Positions 26,183 to 34,919 of a stretch of DNA of 64,000 nucleotides are shown piece after piece. This DNA is from Palleniella muris. GTDB taxonomy: Bacteria > Bacteroidota > Bacteroidia > Bacteroidales > Bacteroidaceae. Positions within the stretch are counted from its first letter, which is position 1, and each line of letters opens with the position of its first letter. The position numbers and the translations under genes are program-made. The notes beneath the pieces were generated by a model, which was not told the origin of the DNA, ran no database searches, and saw only the letters and a program-made list of their open reading frames with translations. The stretch lies in contig NZ_SRZC01000009.1 of NCBI RefSeq assembly GCF_004792655.1, forward strand, positions 62,001-126,000, read 5' to 3'.

Positions 26183-26704
26183 TTACTTTACACGCTGACC
26201 GGCAATATTGAAGTCACCAACCATTATCTGACCGTTCTTAAGAATCTTCTTAGGAGCGACCCTTGCTGCTTCAGTGTTTTCAACATCCCGGATGCCTGTG
26301 CCTGTTGTCTCATCGCCCAAAGCGCCTGCGTTCTCGGCAGCGTATGCCTGTGTCTGTCCGCCTGACAGGCTGTAGATGATGATTTGCTTGCAGTTCTTGA
26401 CATAATAGTATTCCATGTTGTTCTGGCGCTTGCTCGCATAATAGCCTTGGCTGAACTTCACGCCGGTTTCTTCGTCAAGATAGTCCTTTGAGAGACAGAC
26501 CTTCACAGCCTGACCGGCATTGCCACCGGATTTGTAAGCGATGCCGGTCTTCTCATATGCCTTTGCCAAGTCTTCATCACCAAGGCTCACGCCTACTGTG
26601 TCTTTGGTAAGATAGACAGCATAGTTCTTATCGACTGTCGTCACTTGTGCATCTGCCGCCATAGCACCGAGTGCAGCAATGGCTGATAGCAAAATTTTCT
26701 TCAT
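26183..26704 (-). CDS. Small secreted protein with C-terminal tag, perhaps a deletion derivative
   Basis: 173 residues; signal peptide MKKILLSAIAALGAMAADAQ. The body (VTTVDKNYAVYLTKDTVGVSLGDEDLAKAY, then KVCLSKDYLDEETGVKFSQG and KNCKQIIIYSLSGGQTQAY) resembles beta-sandwich pieces of larger Prevotella secreted proteins, and the end KILKNGQIMVGDFNIAGQRVK is a sorting-tag-like motif. Its frame is intact, but both neighbours have lost their middles, so a much longer ancestor is possible. Function unknown. Confidence 0.55.
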   Translation of the reverse strand: MKKILLSAIAALGAMAADAQVTTVDKNYAVYLTKDTVGVSLGDEDLAKAYEKTGIAYKSGGNAGQAVKVCLSKDYLDEETGVKFSQGYYASKRQNNMEYYYVKNCKQIIIYSLSGGQTQAYAAENAGALGDETTGTGIRDVENTEAARVAPKKILKNGQIMVGDFNIAGQRVK

Positions 26705-26800
26705 GGTTAAGTTAGTTTTTTTTAGTTATTGGTTTTCAAAGGCTTCTTGCAGTGTCATGCACCGCAAGAAACCTGCTTTGACTAATCAAAAGAAACAAAA

Positions 26801-27185
26801 TTATTTCTTCAAGAACTTCTTGCCGTTCCTGATTACCACTCCCTTGTAGCTTTCATCCACTTTCTGGCCTGCAAGGTTGTAAGTCATGTTGTCATTGGAT
26901 GCCTTTACCTCAACACCGCTGATACCGCTGACTGCGCCCGGAACAAAGGAAATCTCCGAGAATCACCAAATCATCAGAAGACCAGAGAGCCTCACCGGCA
27001 GGGATGCCGAGAAGATCCATTGACCATCCGCACCAGTCGCCATACCATTCAGCGTGGGCTGCCGCTATCTCAGAAGCGTCGGTCAGGCATACGTATCTTG
27101 TACCGTCAACCTGTGTGAGGATGTTCTCCGCGTTGGCTGACATTGCACCACAGAGGGCAAGAATAGAGAGTAGAGTTTTTTTCAT
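26801..27185 (-). pseudogene. Remnant of a secreted protein, middle deleted
   Basis: The 5' part encodes a signal peptide and about 80 residues (MKKTLLSILALCGAMSANAE up to SSDDLVILG). Around 26950 a frameshift separates it from a 3' part reading SEISFVPGAVSGISGVEVKA and then the tag YNLAGQKVDESYKGVVIRNG before a stop at 26801. Only the two ends of a larger secreted protein remain. Confidence 0.65.
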
Positions 27186-27240
27186 TATAGCTCTGTTTTT
27201 GTTTGGTTAATGTATATGTTCTTTTTTTCCTTGGGAAGAG

Positions 27241-27272
27241 TTTTAGAGACCGGGCAGTCCCGGTCTCTAAAA
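27241..27272. terminator. Strong hairpin after the susC/susD remnant
   Basis: A perfect 14-base stem (27241-27254 with 27259-27272, TTTTAGAGACCGGG) and a 4-base loop lie 12 bases beyond the remnant's stop codon. Confidence 0.75.
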
Positions 27273-27283
27273 ACACAATGTCT

Positions 27284-28231
27284 TTACTTGAAATTCTCGA
27301 TACCGCTGTTGGATGTCTGTCCGTAGCCGTTGTCACCGTACTCCTCAGAGTTGAGGATTGTGGAAAGGAACTCAGCCGATATAGGGCGGTTGTAATGATA
27401 AGGCTTGAAAGACTTCGCCGCACGCTTGTTGTACTTTTCGAGGCGTGTCTCGAAAGCGTTGTGGCGCTTCAGCAATGCCCAGCGTGAGAATTCTCCTGCC
27501 ATCTCTCGAGCGTACTCGTCGAAGATATCATCCTCTGTGGCAGAAGCGAGCTTCCACTGGCTCTCTGTTGCTGTTGAGCGTGCAGCGCGCTTGCGGAGGA
27601 CGTTGAGGTATTCTGCAGCCTTGCTGCCGTTGCCAAGCATCTGCTCCGTCTCTGCAGCAAGGAGGTAGATCTCTGCCATGCGCATGATGTACATGTCGCC
27701 GATGTGGAGCCACTTTGTTCGTGCGTCATTTGTATTTGTGCCGTTAGCAATGAAATCAGCTGCTCCGTCACCGAGGGAAATGACCTCATTCTTATTGACG
27801 GAGAATGTCACGGTAGTCGTCCATTCGAAATCACCCTTCTTCTTTGCTGTGAACGGACGGCCTATCGCTGTGAGCTCGAAACCATGGTTGCGGGTCTCGG
27901 CGATGTTGTTGTACATTGTGTACATCTCTGTGGAGCTGTATCCGCCGTTGGTGACAGGGATTGCCTGGTTCCAGATGACGCCGTCGGTGTTTGTGATGTA
28001 GTACTCGGCAGAGACATCGACACGTCCGTTAAGCACTGATGCGTCAAGACCGAAGTTCCAGCTCTTGGACTTCTCCCATGTGAGCGGAGTGTTGGTAAGC
28101 TCTTTCTTGAACTTGTACTGGGTGTAGGTCTGGTCGCCAAGTCCTGATGTCACAAACTCCGGAATAGCGGAGGGTAACACTTCATCATGCGGAAGGTAAC
28201 GTTTGACAAGACAAAAGGTAAGACTTGACAA
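27284..28231 (-). pseudogene. Deletion fusion of a SusC C-terminal part with a SusD C-terminal part
   Basis: The 315-codon frame has three parts. About 24 residues come from repeat array B3. Then about 135 residues of SusC beta-barrel follow (LTWEKSKSWNFGLDASVLNG, NHGFELTAIGRPFTAKKKGD). From GDMYIMRMAEIYLLAAETEQ onward it is the SusD C-terminus, ending EEYGDNGYGQTSNSG. The intact susC (41220-44441) and susD (39173-41167) align with the two halves. The join is in frame. The product cannot form a barrel and has no signal peptide, so it is annotated as a remnant of a second pectin-type susCD pair. Confidence 0.85.
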
Positions 28232-28250
28232 GGCAAAGTCTTACCTTTGG
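28160..28250. repeat. GGTAACG-type repeat array, family B copy 3
   Basis: About four 22-base units; two form a 13-base perfect inverted repeat (28214-28226 with 28236-28248, AAAGGTAAGACTT). The array directly abuts the truncated 5' end of the SusC remnant. Confidence 0.75.
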
Positions 28251-28307
28251 TTTTGCCTCATGACAGCCGGAAAAAACTCTGGCAAAACAGCAAAACCCAT
28301 AACATGG

Positions 28308-28344
28308 CAAGAGTGGTCTCCCGACAAGCGGAAAGCCACTCTTG
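28308..28344. terminator. Hairpin with T-run downstream of the esterase/lyase gene
   Basis: Arms CAAGAGTGG (28308-28316) and CCACTCTTG (28336-28344), followed by TTTTT on the plus strand. Confidence 0.5.
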
Positions 28345-28407
28345 TTTTTCAGTCAGTATGCTTGAAAAAAGCAATCCTGACATGCTTTCTTTGAAGCAAG
28401 AACCTTA

Positions 28408-31400
28408 TCACATCGCTGTCTTAAGGATGCGCGGGCAGATGCCCTTGGCGTCCACACGGATGAGAATCACGCCGTTGGATGCTGCATTTGCAGCCTTTCC
28501 TCCTACTGAAGAGAGGGAGACGGAAGGTGCGGTTATCCTCATTGTTGAGAGGAGACGGCCGTCGAGAGAGAAGACTGCCACTGTGCCGCCGACAGCGTTC
28601 TCGCCTACGTGGAGGGTGCGTGTGGCGCGGTCGTAGCTGACGGTTGTTGTCTCCATGGTCACGCCGGCGATGCCTGTGGTGAAGTTGTTGTCCATGGTCT
28701 CGCCCATCAGGGAGTTGAGGTAGACCTCAAGGGCTGTGTAGCCATCATCGTTGACAGAGTTCTGGTCAGCCACGTCAGGGTTCAGCCCGTTGGCCTTCTC
28801 CCACTCGTCAGGCATGCCGTCGCCGTCAGTGTCCTGAGGGACGACATAGTCCGTGCTGTAAGCGATGAAGCCCTCACACTGGCGCTCGTTGTCGATGCGG
28901 CCGTTGGTGCCATATTTCGCAGTTCCGTTGAGCACCTCGTCAAGAATACGCAACTCAACTTTGTCCTTGTTCACGCAGCCGACATTCTTGTTGACAATGA
29001 GATTCTTGTATGCTTCTTCGGCAGTCTCGATGTTCTCAAGCATGTAGTTTGCAGGGACATAGCGTCCTTCGCCGCCTGCCGCAGTGTAGCGGTGGTAAGG
29101 ATATTTCGGCGTGATACGCTCGTCAGCGCGAATCTGTGCGAGGGTGTAGTGTTCTGCCTCCATGCCCTTCCAGTTGTCGGCTGTGGCTGCCGCGCTGGCT
29201 GTGGCCACATTGCCGCTGACGAACCATTTCGCAGGGGCGTGGGATGTTGCTCCGGAACGTGCATAGCTGGAGTTCACAAACGCTACGGACGACTTGTTGG
29301 AGAGCGGTCCTGCCTTGTAGTAGTTGTTCATGAAGTTGCACTCATGACGTGAGTTGACAATCTCGGCAGGGTTTTCGGGGTCAGTGCGTGGCGTCACATC
29401 AGCTGTGTTCTCGCCGCCGTAGCATCCGCCCTTGCTGCCGTAGTTGTAGTTGACATTGTTGACATACTCCATGAAGACCACATAATCGTTGCCGCGTGCA
29501 CCGTTGATTCTCGGACTTCGGCTGTTGTTGTGTGCAAGGAGGTTGTGATGGTATGTCGCCGGCGAGCCGCCCCACTGTGAGCCATAGCCGCGGGCTCCCT
29601 TAGGATGTCCGGCATTGTAGAGTCCCTCGTGTACCATGGTGTTCTGCACTGTGAGGAAGTGTGAGTCCTGGGTGTTCATGTTCTCCTCTACGGACCATCC
29701 CACGGTGCAGTGGTCGAAGATGTAGTTGGCACAGTTCTCCGTTGCCACGGCACCTTCTGCCACGAGAGTTCCGGAAGCGTTGTTCTGTCCGATGCGGAAG
29801 CGCATGTTCCTTATTATGAAGTTCTGTGAGCCACCGAAGTTCATCTTGTTGTGAGTGATGACGATACCCTCACCCGGAGCTGTCTGTCCTGCGAGAGTCC
29901 AGTCGTTGCGCTTAACGCGCATGTCGCTGACAAGCTTGATTTCGCCTGAGACAGCGAAGACTATTGTTATGGGCTCGTCAGGATACTGCTTGAAAGCCCA
30001 GCGCAGCGTGCCTTCGGTTGTGCCGTCCTTGTCATCGGCAAGGCTTGTCACCTTGACGACCTTTCCGCCACGACCGCCGGAGGTGTATTTGCCGAAGCCC
30101 TCTGCTGTAGGGAACGCAAGCATCTTCGACGGGTCGGCGACCTTCTTCGCCATGCTTGTCACGCCGTGGCGTGAGATGGCTTTGACGGTATAGCTGGCGT
30201 TGTCGTCTTCGGCAATGGTGAGTGACGGTTCCGTGAGGATTCCTGCAAACTGTCCGTCCTTGTAGAGGATGTAGCCCACCGTCATCTTGTCGCCCTGCCA
30301 TGTCACGCTGCCGTCCTCGAGAGTGAAGCCGGAAGGTGCTGCTGCGCCTTTAAGGATGTATTCATAGTCGAAAGGAATGTCGCCTTTGAGCTGTTCGAAG
30401 ATGTATTTCGGGAAAAGATAGTCTGCCACTTCGGCATCTGTTGCCTGATGTGACCATGCCACACGCTTTGAGACATCAGCAATGGAACCGTCAGCGTTCT
30501 TGTTCTTGTATTCAACGTATGTGCACTTTCCGTCAGCACCACGGTTGTCCCAGTCTGTCCATCCTGCCGGCTTGATATGGCTGCCAAGCGTGCAGTTCAT
30601 GAACATTGTTCCTGCTTTCTCGTTCCATGGGCGGCCGAGAGTGTAGGAAGCCGCTGCCGTGCCTTCCTCGGCGGTGATGTTGCAGTTGTTGAAGAAGAGT
30701 CCGAGATAAAGTGGCGACACGCTCAGTGACGGGTGAAGGCGTGATGTGAGGGTTGCCCATGCGTCGCTTGCTGCCGTGACATATCCGTTGCCGCCTTTCA
30801 GGCATCGTATCTCGCAGTTCTCAAACCATTCCATACCGCTGTCATAGATGAAGTCGGTCGCGCCGATGATGGTACATCCGGTGAAATAGCCTCGCGCTCC
30901 GCCGTTAGCCTTATAAGTGTCCTGATAGCCGCTGAGGATACAGTTCTTGAAGATGTGGGCGTCGCCGTGAGTGTACAAAGCCTCTGCCTGTCCTTTGTTG
31001 CCGCTGGTGTTGCGGATAGTGATGTTCTCTGCATAGAAGCGGTCTGTGAACACGTTCAGGGCGGCACAGTCATTAAAAGTGGCGTTGCCGCTGCCGCGCG
31101 ACACTGATGATGTGAGGATTGTTGTCTCCTTGTTTTCTCCTATAAGACTTATGAACTTGTTCTTCAAGGTCTTTGTTCCTGAATAGAGGTTCTCGTCGTA
31201 TATGCCGGGACGGACATAGATTATTCCTCGGCGTCCTTCGCCCACGGCGTCAATGGCTGCCTGGATGGTGGTGAAGTCGCCGCTGCCGTCCTGTGCCACG
31301 GTGGATATGGTGACAGGAGCGTTGGCGTCAGGTGCATTATCGACATAGTCATCGTCCGAGTCCACTCCGAAGATTGAGAGGTCGGTAATCTCGCCAGGGT

Positions 31401-32388
31401 CGGAGATTCTGTTGTCACGGGCATACTGTGCCTGCTCGGCGGTTATCTCGCTGCCGAAGATTTGGATTTTGTGGAGGCGCGGTGCTTGGTACCATGTGTG
31501 TTCCACGGTCTCACGGGCAAACAGGTCGCTCTGCACCTGGTTGCGGGTTCTTTCACCGTCCCATACTCGCCAGCGGATGGACACATCCTCGGCATTGATT
31601 ATGTTTTCAATGAAATATCCCTGGTCGGAGAATGGTGTATATTTGCGCTCTATCTGCTCGGAAGCCATCCATACAAGAGGTGTCCATGGGCCGTTGCCGA
31701 TTTTGTAGTCGCACTTTATGCCTCTGCCGGCAGAGGTGCCTGACCAGGACCATTGTATGCGTTCCACGTATGGGATATGGTCTATCTCCACCCATCCGTG
31801 CCATTCTTTCTTGGCGGCAAGGTTTGCACCGGCAGTGTTCTTATCGCGGCACATCTGCACAAAGCCTGCCTCGCCGTGCGTCGGCTTGCCGTCGCTGCCG
31901 TAGGTGACATTATCCTCAAGCATGACCTTATGGCCTTCCATCGTCCAGTCGTTAGGGAAGCCTTTGTTTGCGCCGGCAGGTGCCTGCTCGTCATAGATGC
32001 GTCCCATGGCTGCCGTGGTGCCTGCCAGTCCGTTGTAGGATTTCTTTGTGGCGAACGTGCAGTTGTGGAAGACTACAGGATACTTCACTTCGCTGCCGCC
32101 GTTGGCGGGTGTCTCCAGCACGGCGTTGATGTATCCGCCGTATTTCTTTGCCTTGCTGTTAACGTACTCCGGGCAGTCGACGGCATATTTTCCCTGCCAT
32201 GTGTCGGGCCATGTGTCATCATTGAAGTTGATGTCAATCACTTTCTTGTAGGTGGAGCTGTTCGACCACTTCTCCACGACGCAGTCGGGGTCGTATGTCC
32301 CGTCCGCCTTCAGTGTCTGTGCGCTTGCCACATTCGCCACAAGCAACGCTGCCACTGCTGCGATGATTTGCTTAAAATAGATTCTCAT
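28408..32388 (-). CDS. Pectin methylesterase (CE8) - pectate lyase (PL1) fusion, secreted
   Basis: 1326 residues; signal peptide MRIYFKQIIAAVAALLVANVASAQ. Residues about 30-350 are a beta-rich module of unknown type. Residues about 360-660 are a carbohydrate esterase family 8 domain, with SGYQDTYKANGGARG and GATDFIYDSG carrying the two catalytic Asp residues. A short Fn3-like linker follows, then from about 755 a PL1-type lyase (FPTAEGFGKYTSGGRGGKVV, IFDHCTVGWSVEENMNTQDS, RSPRINGARG). The last 90 residues have a calcium motif (DTDGDGMPDEWEKANGL) and a beta-sandwich end resembling type IX sorting domains. One chain can remove methyl groups and then cleave the exposed galacturonan. Confidence 0.92.
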   Translation of the reverse strand: MRIYFKQIIAAVAALLVANVASAQTLKADGTYDPDCVVEKWSNSSTYKKVIDINFNDDTWPDTWQGKYAVDCPEYVNSKAKKYGGYINAVLETPANGGSEVKYPVVFHNCTFATKKSYNGLAGTTAAMGRIYDEQAPAGANKGFPNDWTMEGHKVMLEDNVTYGSDGKPTHGEAGFVQMCRDKNTAGANLAAKKEWHGWVEIDHIPYVERIQWSWSGTSAGRGIKCDYKIGNGPWTPLVWMASEQIERKYTPFSDQGYFIENIINAEDVSIRWRVWDGERTRNQVQSDLFARETVEHTWYQAPRLHKIQIFGSEITAEQAQYARDNRISDPGEITDLSIFGVDSDDDYVDNAPDANAPVTISTVAQDGSGDFTTIQAAIDAVGEGRRGIIYVRPGIYDENLYSGTKTLKNKFISLIGENKETTILTSSVSRGSGNATFNDCAALNVFTDRFYAENITIRNTSGNKGQAEALYTHGDAHIFKNCILSGYQDTYKANGGARGYFTGCTIIGATDFIYDSGMEWFENCEIRCLKGGNGYVTAASDAWATLTSRLHPSLSVSPLYLGLFFNNCNITAEEGTAAASYTLGRPWNEKAGTMFMNCTLGSHIKPAGWTDWDNRGADGKCTYVEYKNKNADGSIADVSKRVAWSHQATDAEVADYLFPKYIFEQLKGDIPFDYEYILKGAAAPSGFTLEDGSVTWQGDKMTVGYILYKDGQFAGILTEPSLTIAEDDNASYTVKAISRHGVTSMAKKVADPSKMLAFPTAEGFGKYTSGGRGGKVVKVTSLADDKDGTTEGTLRWAFKQYPDEPITIVFAVSGEIKLVSDMRVKRNDWTLAGQTAPGEGIVITHNKMNFGGSQNFIIRNMRFRIGQNNASGTLVAEGAVATENCANYIFDHCTVGWSVEENMNTQDSHFLTVQNTMVHEGLYNAGHPKGARGYGSQWGGSPATYHHNLLAHNNSRSPRINGARGNDYVVFMEYVNNVNYNYGSKGGCYGGENTADVTPRTDPENPAEIVNSRHECNFMNNYYKAGPLSNKSSVAFVNSSYARSGATSHAPAKWFVSGNVATASAAATADNWKGMEAEHYTLAQIRADERITPKYPYHRYTAAGGEGRYVPANYMLENIETAEEAYKNLIVNKNVGCVNKDKVELRILDEVLNGTAKYGTNGRIDNERQCEGFIAYSTDYVVPQDTDGDGMPDEWEKANGLNPDVADQNSVNDDGYTALEVYLNSLMGETMDNNFTTGIAGVTMETTTVSYDRATRTLHVGENAVGGTVAVFSLDGRLLSTMRITAPSVSLSSVGGKAANAASNGVILIRVDAKGICPRILKTAM

Positions 32389-32488
32389 GTATGGTTAGTA
32401 TTGGTTTTATTTTTAGTTTTATGGTTTTCTTCTGCAAAAATAATGCAGACAGAATTTGTTCATGTATGCCGAGGTGCAGCTTATCCTA

Positions 32489-32561
32489 TGCAAAGATAAT
32501 GCAAACCGAACGCAGTTGAGCTTGCTCAGAACTGCTGAGGTGCAGCTTATCTTATGCAAAG
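32489..32561 (-). repeat. 73-bp dispersed repeat D copy 2 with partial second unit
   Basis: On the minus strand this matches 13870-13942 at 66 of 73 positions. It is followed by a second partial unit down to about 32471 (CTTTGCATAGGATAAGCTGC), giving a 66-base period. The TATCTTTG at its end (32498-32491) points to the esterase/lyase gene. The 317-base gap 32389-32705 has no other feature. Confidence 0.85.
32491..32498 (-). promoter_or_regulatory. -7 box TATCTTTG for the esterase/lyase gene
   Basis: Minus-strand TATCTTTG lies 103 bases upstream of ATG 32388, inside repeat D, at the same place as the box used before lysO. Confidence 0.55.
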
Positions 32562-32705
32562 ATACTGATTTTCTTTCATATAGCCAAACAAAAGAGAAAA
32601 ATATTGGAGGAATACTACTCAAAGACACCAAAGACAGATTCATGGGATAAAATCAGCATCAATCCGCATTAGGCAAAGCTCACTGCATATTCATGCGACC
32701 TGCCT

Positions 32706-33989
32706 TCATGGTTTCAGCTCAAGATTCTTTACCCGCATGGCGATTTCCTTTTCCACCTTCTCTGTCCATAGCTCTCCGACACCGGCTCTATGAGCATAAT
32801 CCGCATAATGCGAAACAATACTTGCCGCTTTTTTCAGGAATGGTTCAGCTGCTTTGATACTGTACTTCCGCGCTGTTTCCAGCAAATCTTCAGCCGTTAT
32901 ATCTTCTGTTTTGTTGTTTATAGTCATGCTATGGCGGTTGACATAATACGGAGCATCCACATCAATGGCAAATGTATAGTCGTATGCCGGAGCTATATGC
33001 CACTTCCCGTCATCAGCCATCATGAAACTGAAATTCTTGTTATGGTCATCCACATTCCCTCCAAGCACATTCATTACCATAAGGCGAAACAACTGTTGGG
33101 ATTCAGCCGGAGGCACCCCAATATGGCAAGCTACATCAAACAGGTCATCATAGGAATCGGACGAAGGATTCATTGCCGCCAATGTCTGCACATGAACCTT
33201 TTTGCCACCCCTACGGTCAAAACGTTCTGTCAGGAAATGTGTCGCCGTTCCGCATTCAAGCAGGCGGCTCGGCATCATGTTCATCCCGGCATCCACAGCC
33301 ATCAGATAATAACTGTACTCTATTCGGGTAGTAGGTATTTCAATATGCTCATCGAACTTGACAATCATGGGGGTGTAGCCCTCACAAGGGGCATCAACCT
33401 GACCGGAAAAACATTGTCCCTCCTCCAAATTAACATTTACCACAGCCTTTGGGCGTCTTCCACCGGCAGACGTGCCAACTTTGAACAGGCTTTCTATCAT
33501 CAAATCGTCCGACATGGTGGCATGAAACGTCCCGGCCTGTTCCAAAGCCCGTTGCGCCAGTTCATGCAAGTCGGCAATCTCCACACGGAATGGAGTCTCC
33601 ATTTCTTCGGCTGTTGGGGGAATAAACTCCAAAGCACCCATACCGCGCCGTCCAATGTAAGCGAGACGGTCGAGTGCAGAAAGATCCCTTGGGCGAATGC
33701 GGTGCGCCTTTGCCCATTCGTTAAACACTGTATTTCCCCAATGGTCTGGCAACGAATCGGCTACAAACGATGGCAAACCGCCGAAAACTCTCTCCTCTTC
33801 CGGATAGACAGGCAGACCATGCTGTGCAGCAGCGCCACTGATGGAGGCACGTAGCGGCGCAATGTCGTAACCACCTGACACATACTCTCGGTCGAAATAA
33901 AAGCAGGCTTTGTTCTTGTGGTTTTCACGGCTTGCAACAAGTGTCCCTACCTTTTTGCCCCATAACATCACATCCAAATTTTCTATCAT
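32706..33989 (-). CDS. hipA: HipA-family serine/threonine kinase toxin
   Basis: 427 residues. The N-terminal coupling subdomain (about 1-110, with FGGLPSFVADSLPDHWGN) precedes the kinase-like HipA_C. Visible residues: the ATP-loop GTSAGGRRPKAVV, the catalytic loop NVLGGNVDDHNKNFSF (Asp-x-His-x-Lys-Asn) and the metal site in APAYDYTFA. All key residues are present, so the kinase should be active; E. coli HipA phosphorylates glutamyl-tRNA synthetase. The start overlaps the end of the upstream antitoxin gene by 4 bases (ATGA), so the pair is translationally coupled. Confidence 0.9.
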   Translation of the reverse strand: MIENLDVMLWGKKVGTLVASRENHKNKACFYFDREYVSGGYDIAPLRASISGAAAQHGLPVYPEEERVFGGLPSFVADSLPDHWGNTVFNEWAKAHRIRPRDLSALDRLAYIGRRGMGALEFIPPTAEEMETPFRVEIADLHELAQRALEQAGTFHATMSDDLMIESLFKVGTSAGGRRPKAVVNVNLEEGQCFSGQVDAPCEGYTPMIVKFDEHIEIPTTRIEYSYYLMAVDAGMNMMPSRLLECGTATHFLTERFDRRGGKKVHVQTLAAMNPSSDSYDDLFDVACHIGVPPAESQQLFRLMVMNVLGGNVDDHNKNFSFMMADDGKWHIAPAYDYTFAIDVDAPYYVNRHSMTINNKTEDITAEDLLETARKYSIKAAEPFLKKAASIVSHYADYAHRAGVGELWTEKVEKEIAMRVKNLELKP

Positions 33990-34297
33990 GGCTTGTTCCT
34001 CCTTACTCTTTTAGGTATCAGCTTTTCTATTTTCTGAAGAGCCATCGGCGGCATAGGCAGTTCCGGCATAACCTCCTCTATACGACGCTCCAACCCAAGG
34101 ACACGCAACAGCGAAATATAATTGTTCAATGTCAGATTAAGATTCACGCCCTGCTCGAAATGGCTTATAGTCGCCTGCCCTACACCCGACTGTTCCGCCA
34201 GTTCCTTTTGACTCATACGTGCCGCCAATCTGTAATCCTTCAGTCGCTTCGCTAAAAGCAACAAAATATCGTTGTTCGTAGTATATTTCATTTCCAT
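33986..34297 (-). CDS. hipB: HipB-type helix-turn-helix antitoxin
   Basis: 103 residues. An XRE/Cro HTH spans about residues 13-68 (LAKRLKDYRLAARMSQKELAEQSGVGQATISHFEQG split over the two helices), followed by a basic tail (KLIPKRVRRNKP). It directly precedes hipA with a 4-base overlap. Such antitoxins bind and neutralise HipA and repress their own promoter. A -7 box lies 27 bases upstream. Confidence 0.88.
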   Translation of the reverse strand: MEMKYTTNNDILLLLAKRLKDYRLAARMSQKELAEQSGVGQATISHFEQGVNLNLTLNNYISLLRVLGLERRIEEVMPELPMPPMALQKIEKLIPKRVRRNKP

Positions 34298-34323
34298 GCA
34301 ATTAATATATTACCAATTATCTG

Positions 34324-34331
34324 CAAAGATA
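34324..34331 (-). promoter_or_regulatory. -7 box TATCTTTG for hipBA
   Basis: Minus-strand TATCTTTG 27 bases upstream of hipB, flanked by GATAATTA and GATAATTG direct repeats that could serve as HipB operator half-sites. Confidence 0.5.
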
Positions 34332-34417
34332 CAAATAATTATCCATATATTGATACACATTTCTCTTTTTGTTGACCATGATTGAAAAAAAATTAGTGGT
34401 GTAATATGACTCGAAGA

Positions 34418-34488
34418 TATAGTCAAACAAAATTGATTTGCGAAAACACTCATGCCTTATTGTAGAACATCTCCATGCAAAGTGTGGC
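34418..34488. repeat. 71-bp direct repeat, left copy
   Basis: Identical over all 71 bases to 35634-35704 and in the same orientation. It begins TATAGTCAAACAAAATTG and ends ATGCAAAGTGTGGC. The two copies are 1216 bases apart and enclose the hairpin cluster and mntA-hepT. Confidence 0.95.
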
Positions 34489-34775
34489 GAAGCCACAACC
34501 CTTACGGGAAACGTCCCCGATAAGCCAAACGAGCAGAGCGAAACTTGTTTCAGCTATGCCGTGGCGAGGGGAGGTAGAGCGAAGCTCAACCACCTCCGGC
34601 TTTAGCCGTGAGGATTGGAAATCTGCTCAAATACTGTGTGGTGGAACCACACTCTTTTATTGTGGGCGTAAGGAATTGAGACAGAAAAGAGTGTGGCGCT
34701 GCCACACAACTAATGGAGATTATCTCTAATCCGCACGGCTGAAGCCGGCGGCATAAAGACTGTGGCTCCGCCACA
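34483..34775. other. Hairpin cluster, candidate structured RNA or palindromic element
   Basis: Four short palindromes of the form GTGTGGY-NNN-RCCACAC lie at 34483-34497, 34636-34652, 34691-34707 and 34761-34775, with different 3-base loops (GAA, GGA, GCT, TCC). Between them is a nested hairpin GGAGGT...GAGC-GAA-GCTC...ACCTCC (34570-34597) and CGGCTTTAGCCG (34597-34608), with a related CGGCTGAAGCCG near 34737. No credible protein gene is present. It lies downstream of hepT on the minus strand. The remainder of 34776-34919 shows nothing. Confidence 0.6.
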
Positions 34776-34919
34776 TCTTATGCGAAACATTTCCTATGAA
34801 AATTTGAGTTCACAACAACTTGTCGAGTTTTAGCGGACACCAATATTAGAAAATAGTCTTTACATAACTCACAATATAAAAGTAACCACGGATATTTCGT
34901 TCTAATGACCGATTTGAGT

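Noticed and set aside
34475..34729. 84-residue plus-strand frame in the hairpin cluster
   Set aside because: It runs through palindromic stems, lacks any family pattern, and its start lies inside the 71-bp direct repeat; better explained as structured non-coding DNA.
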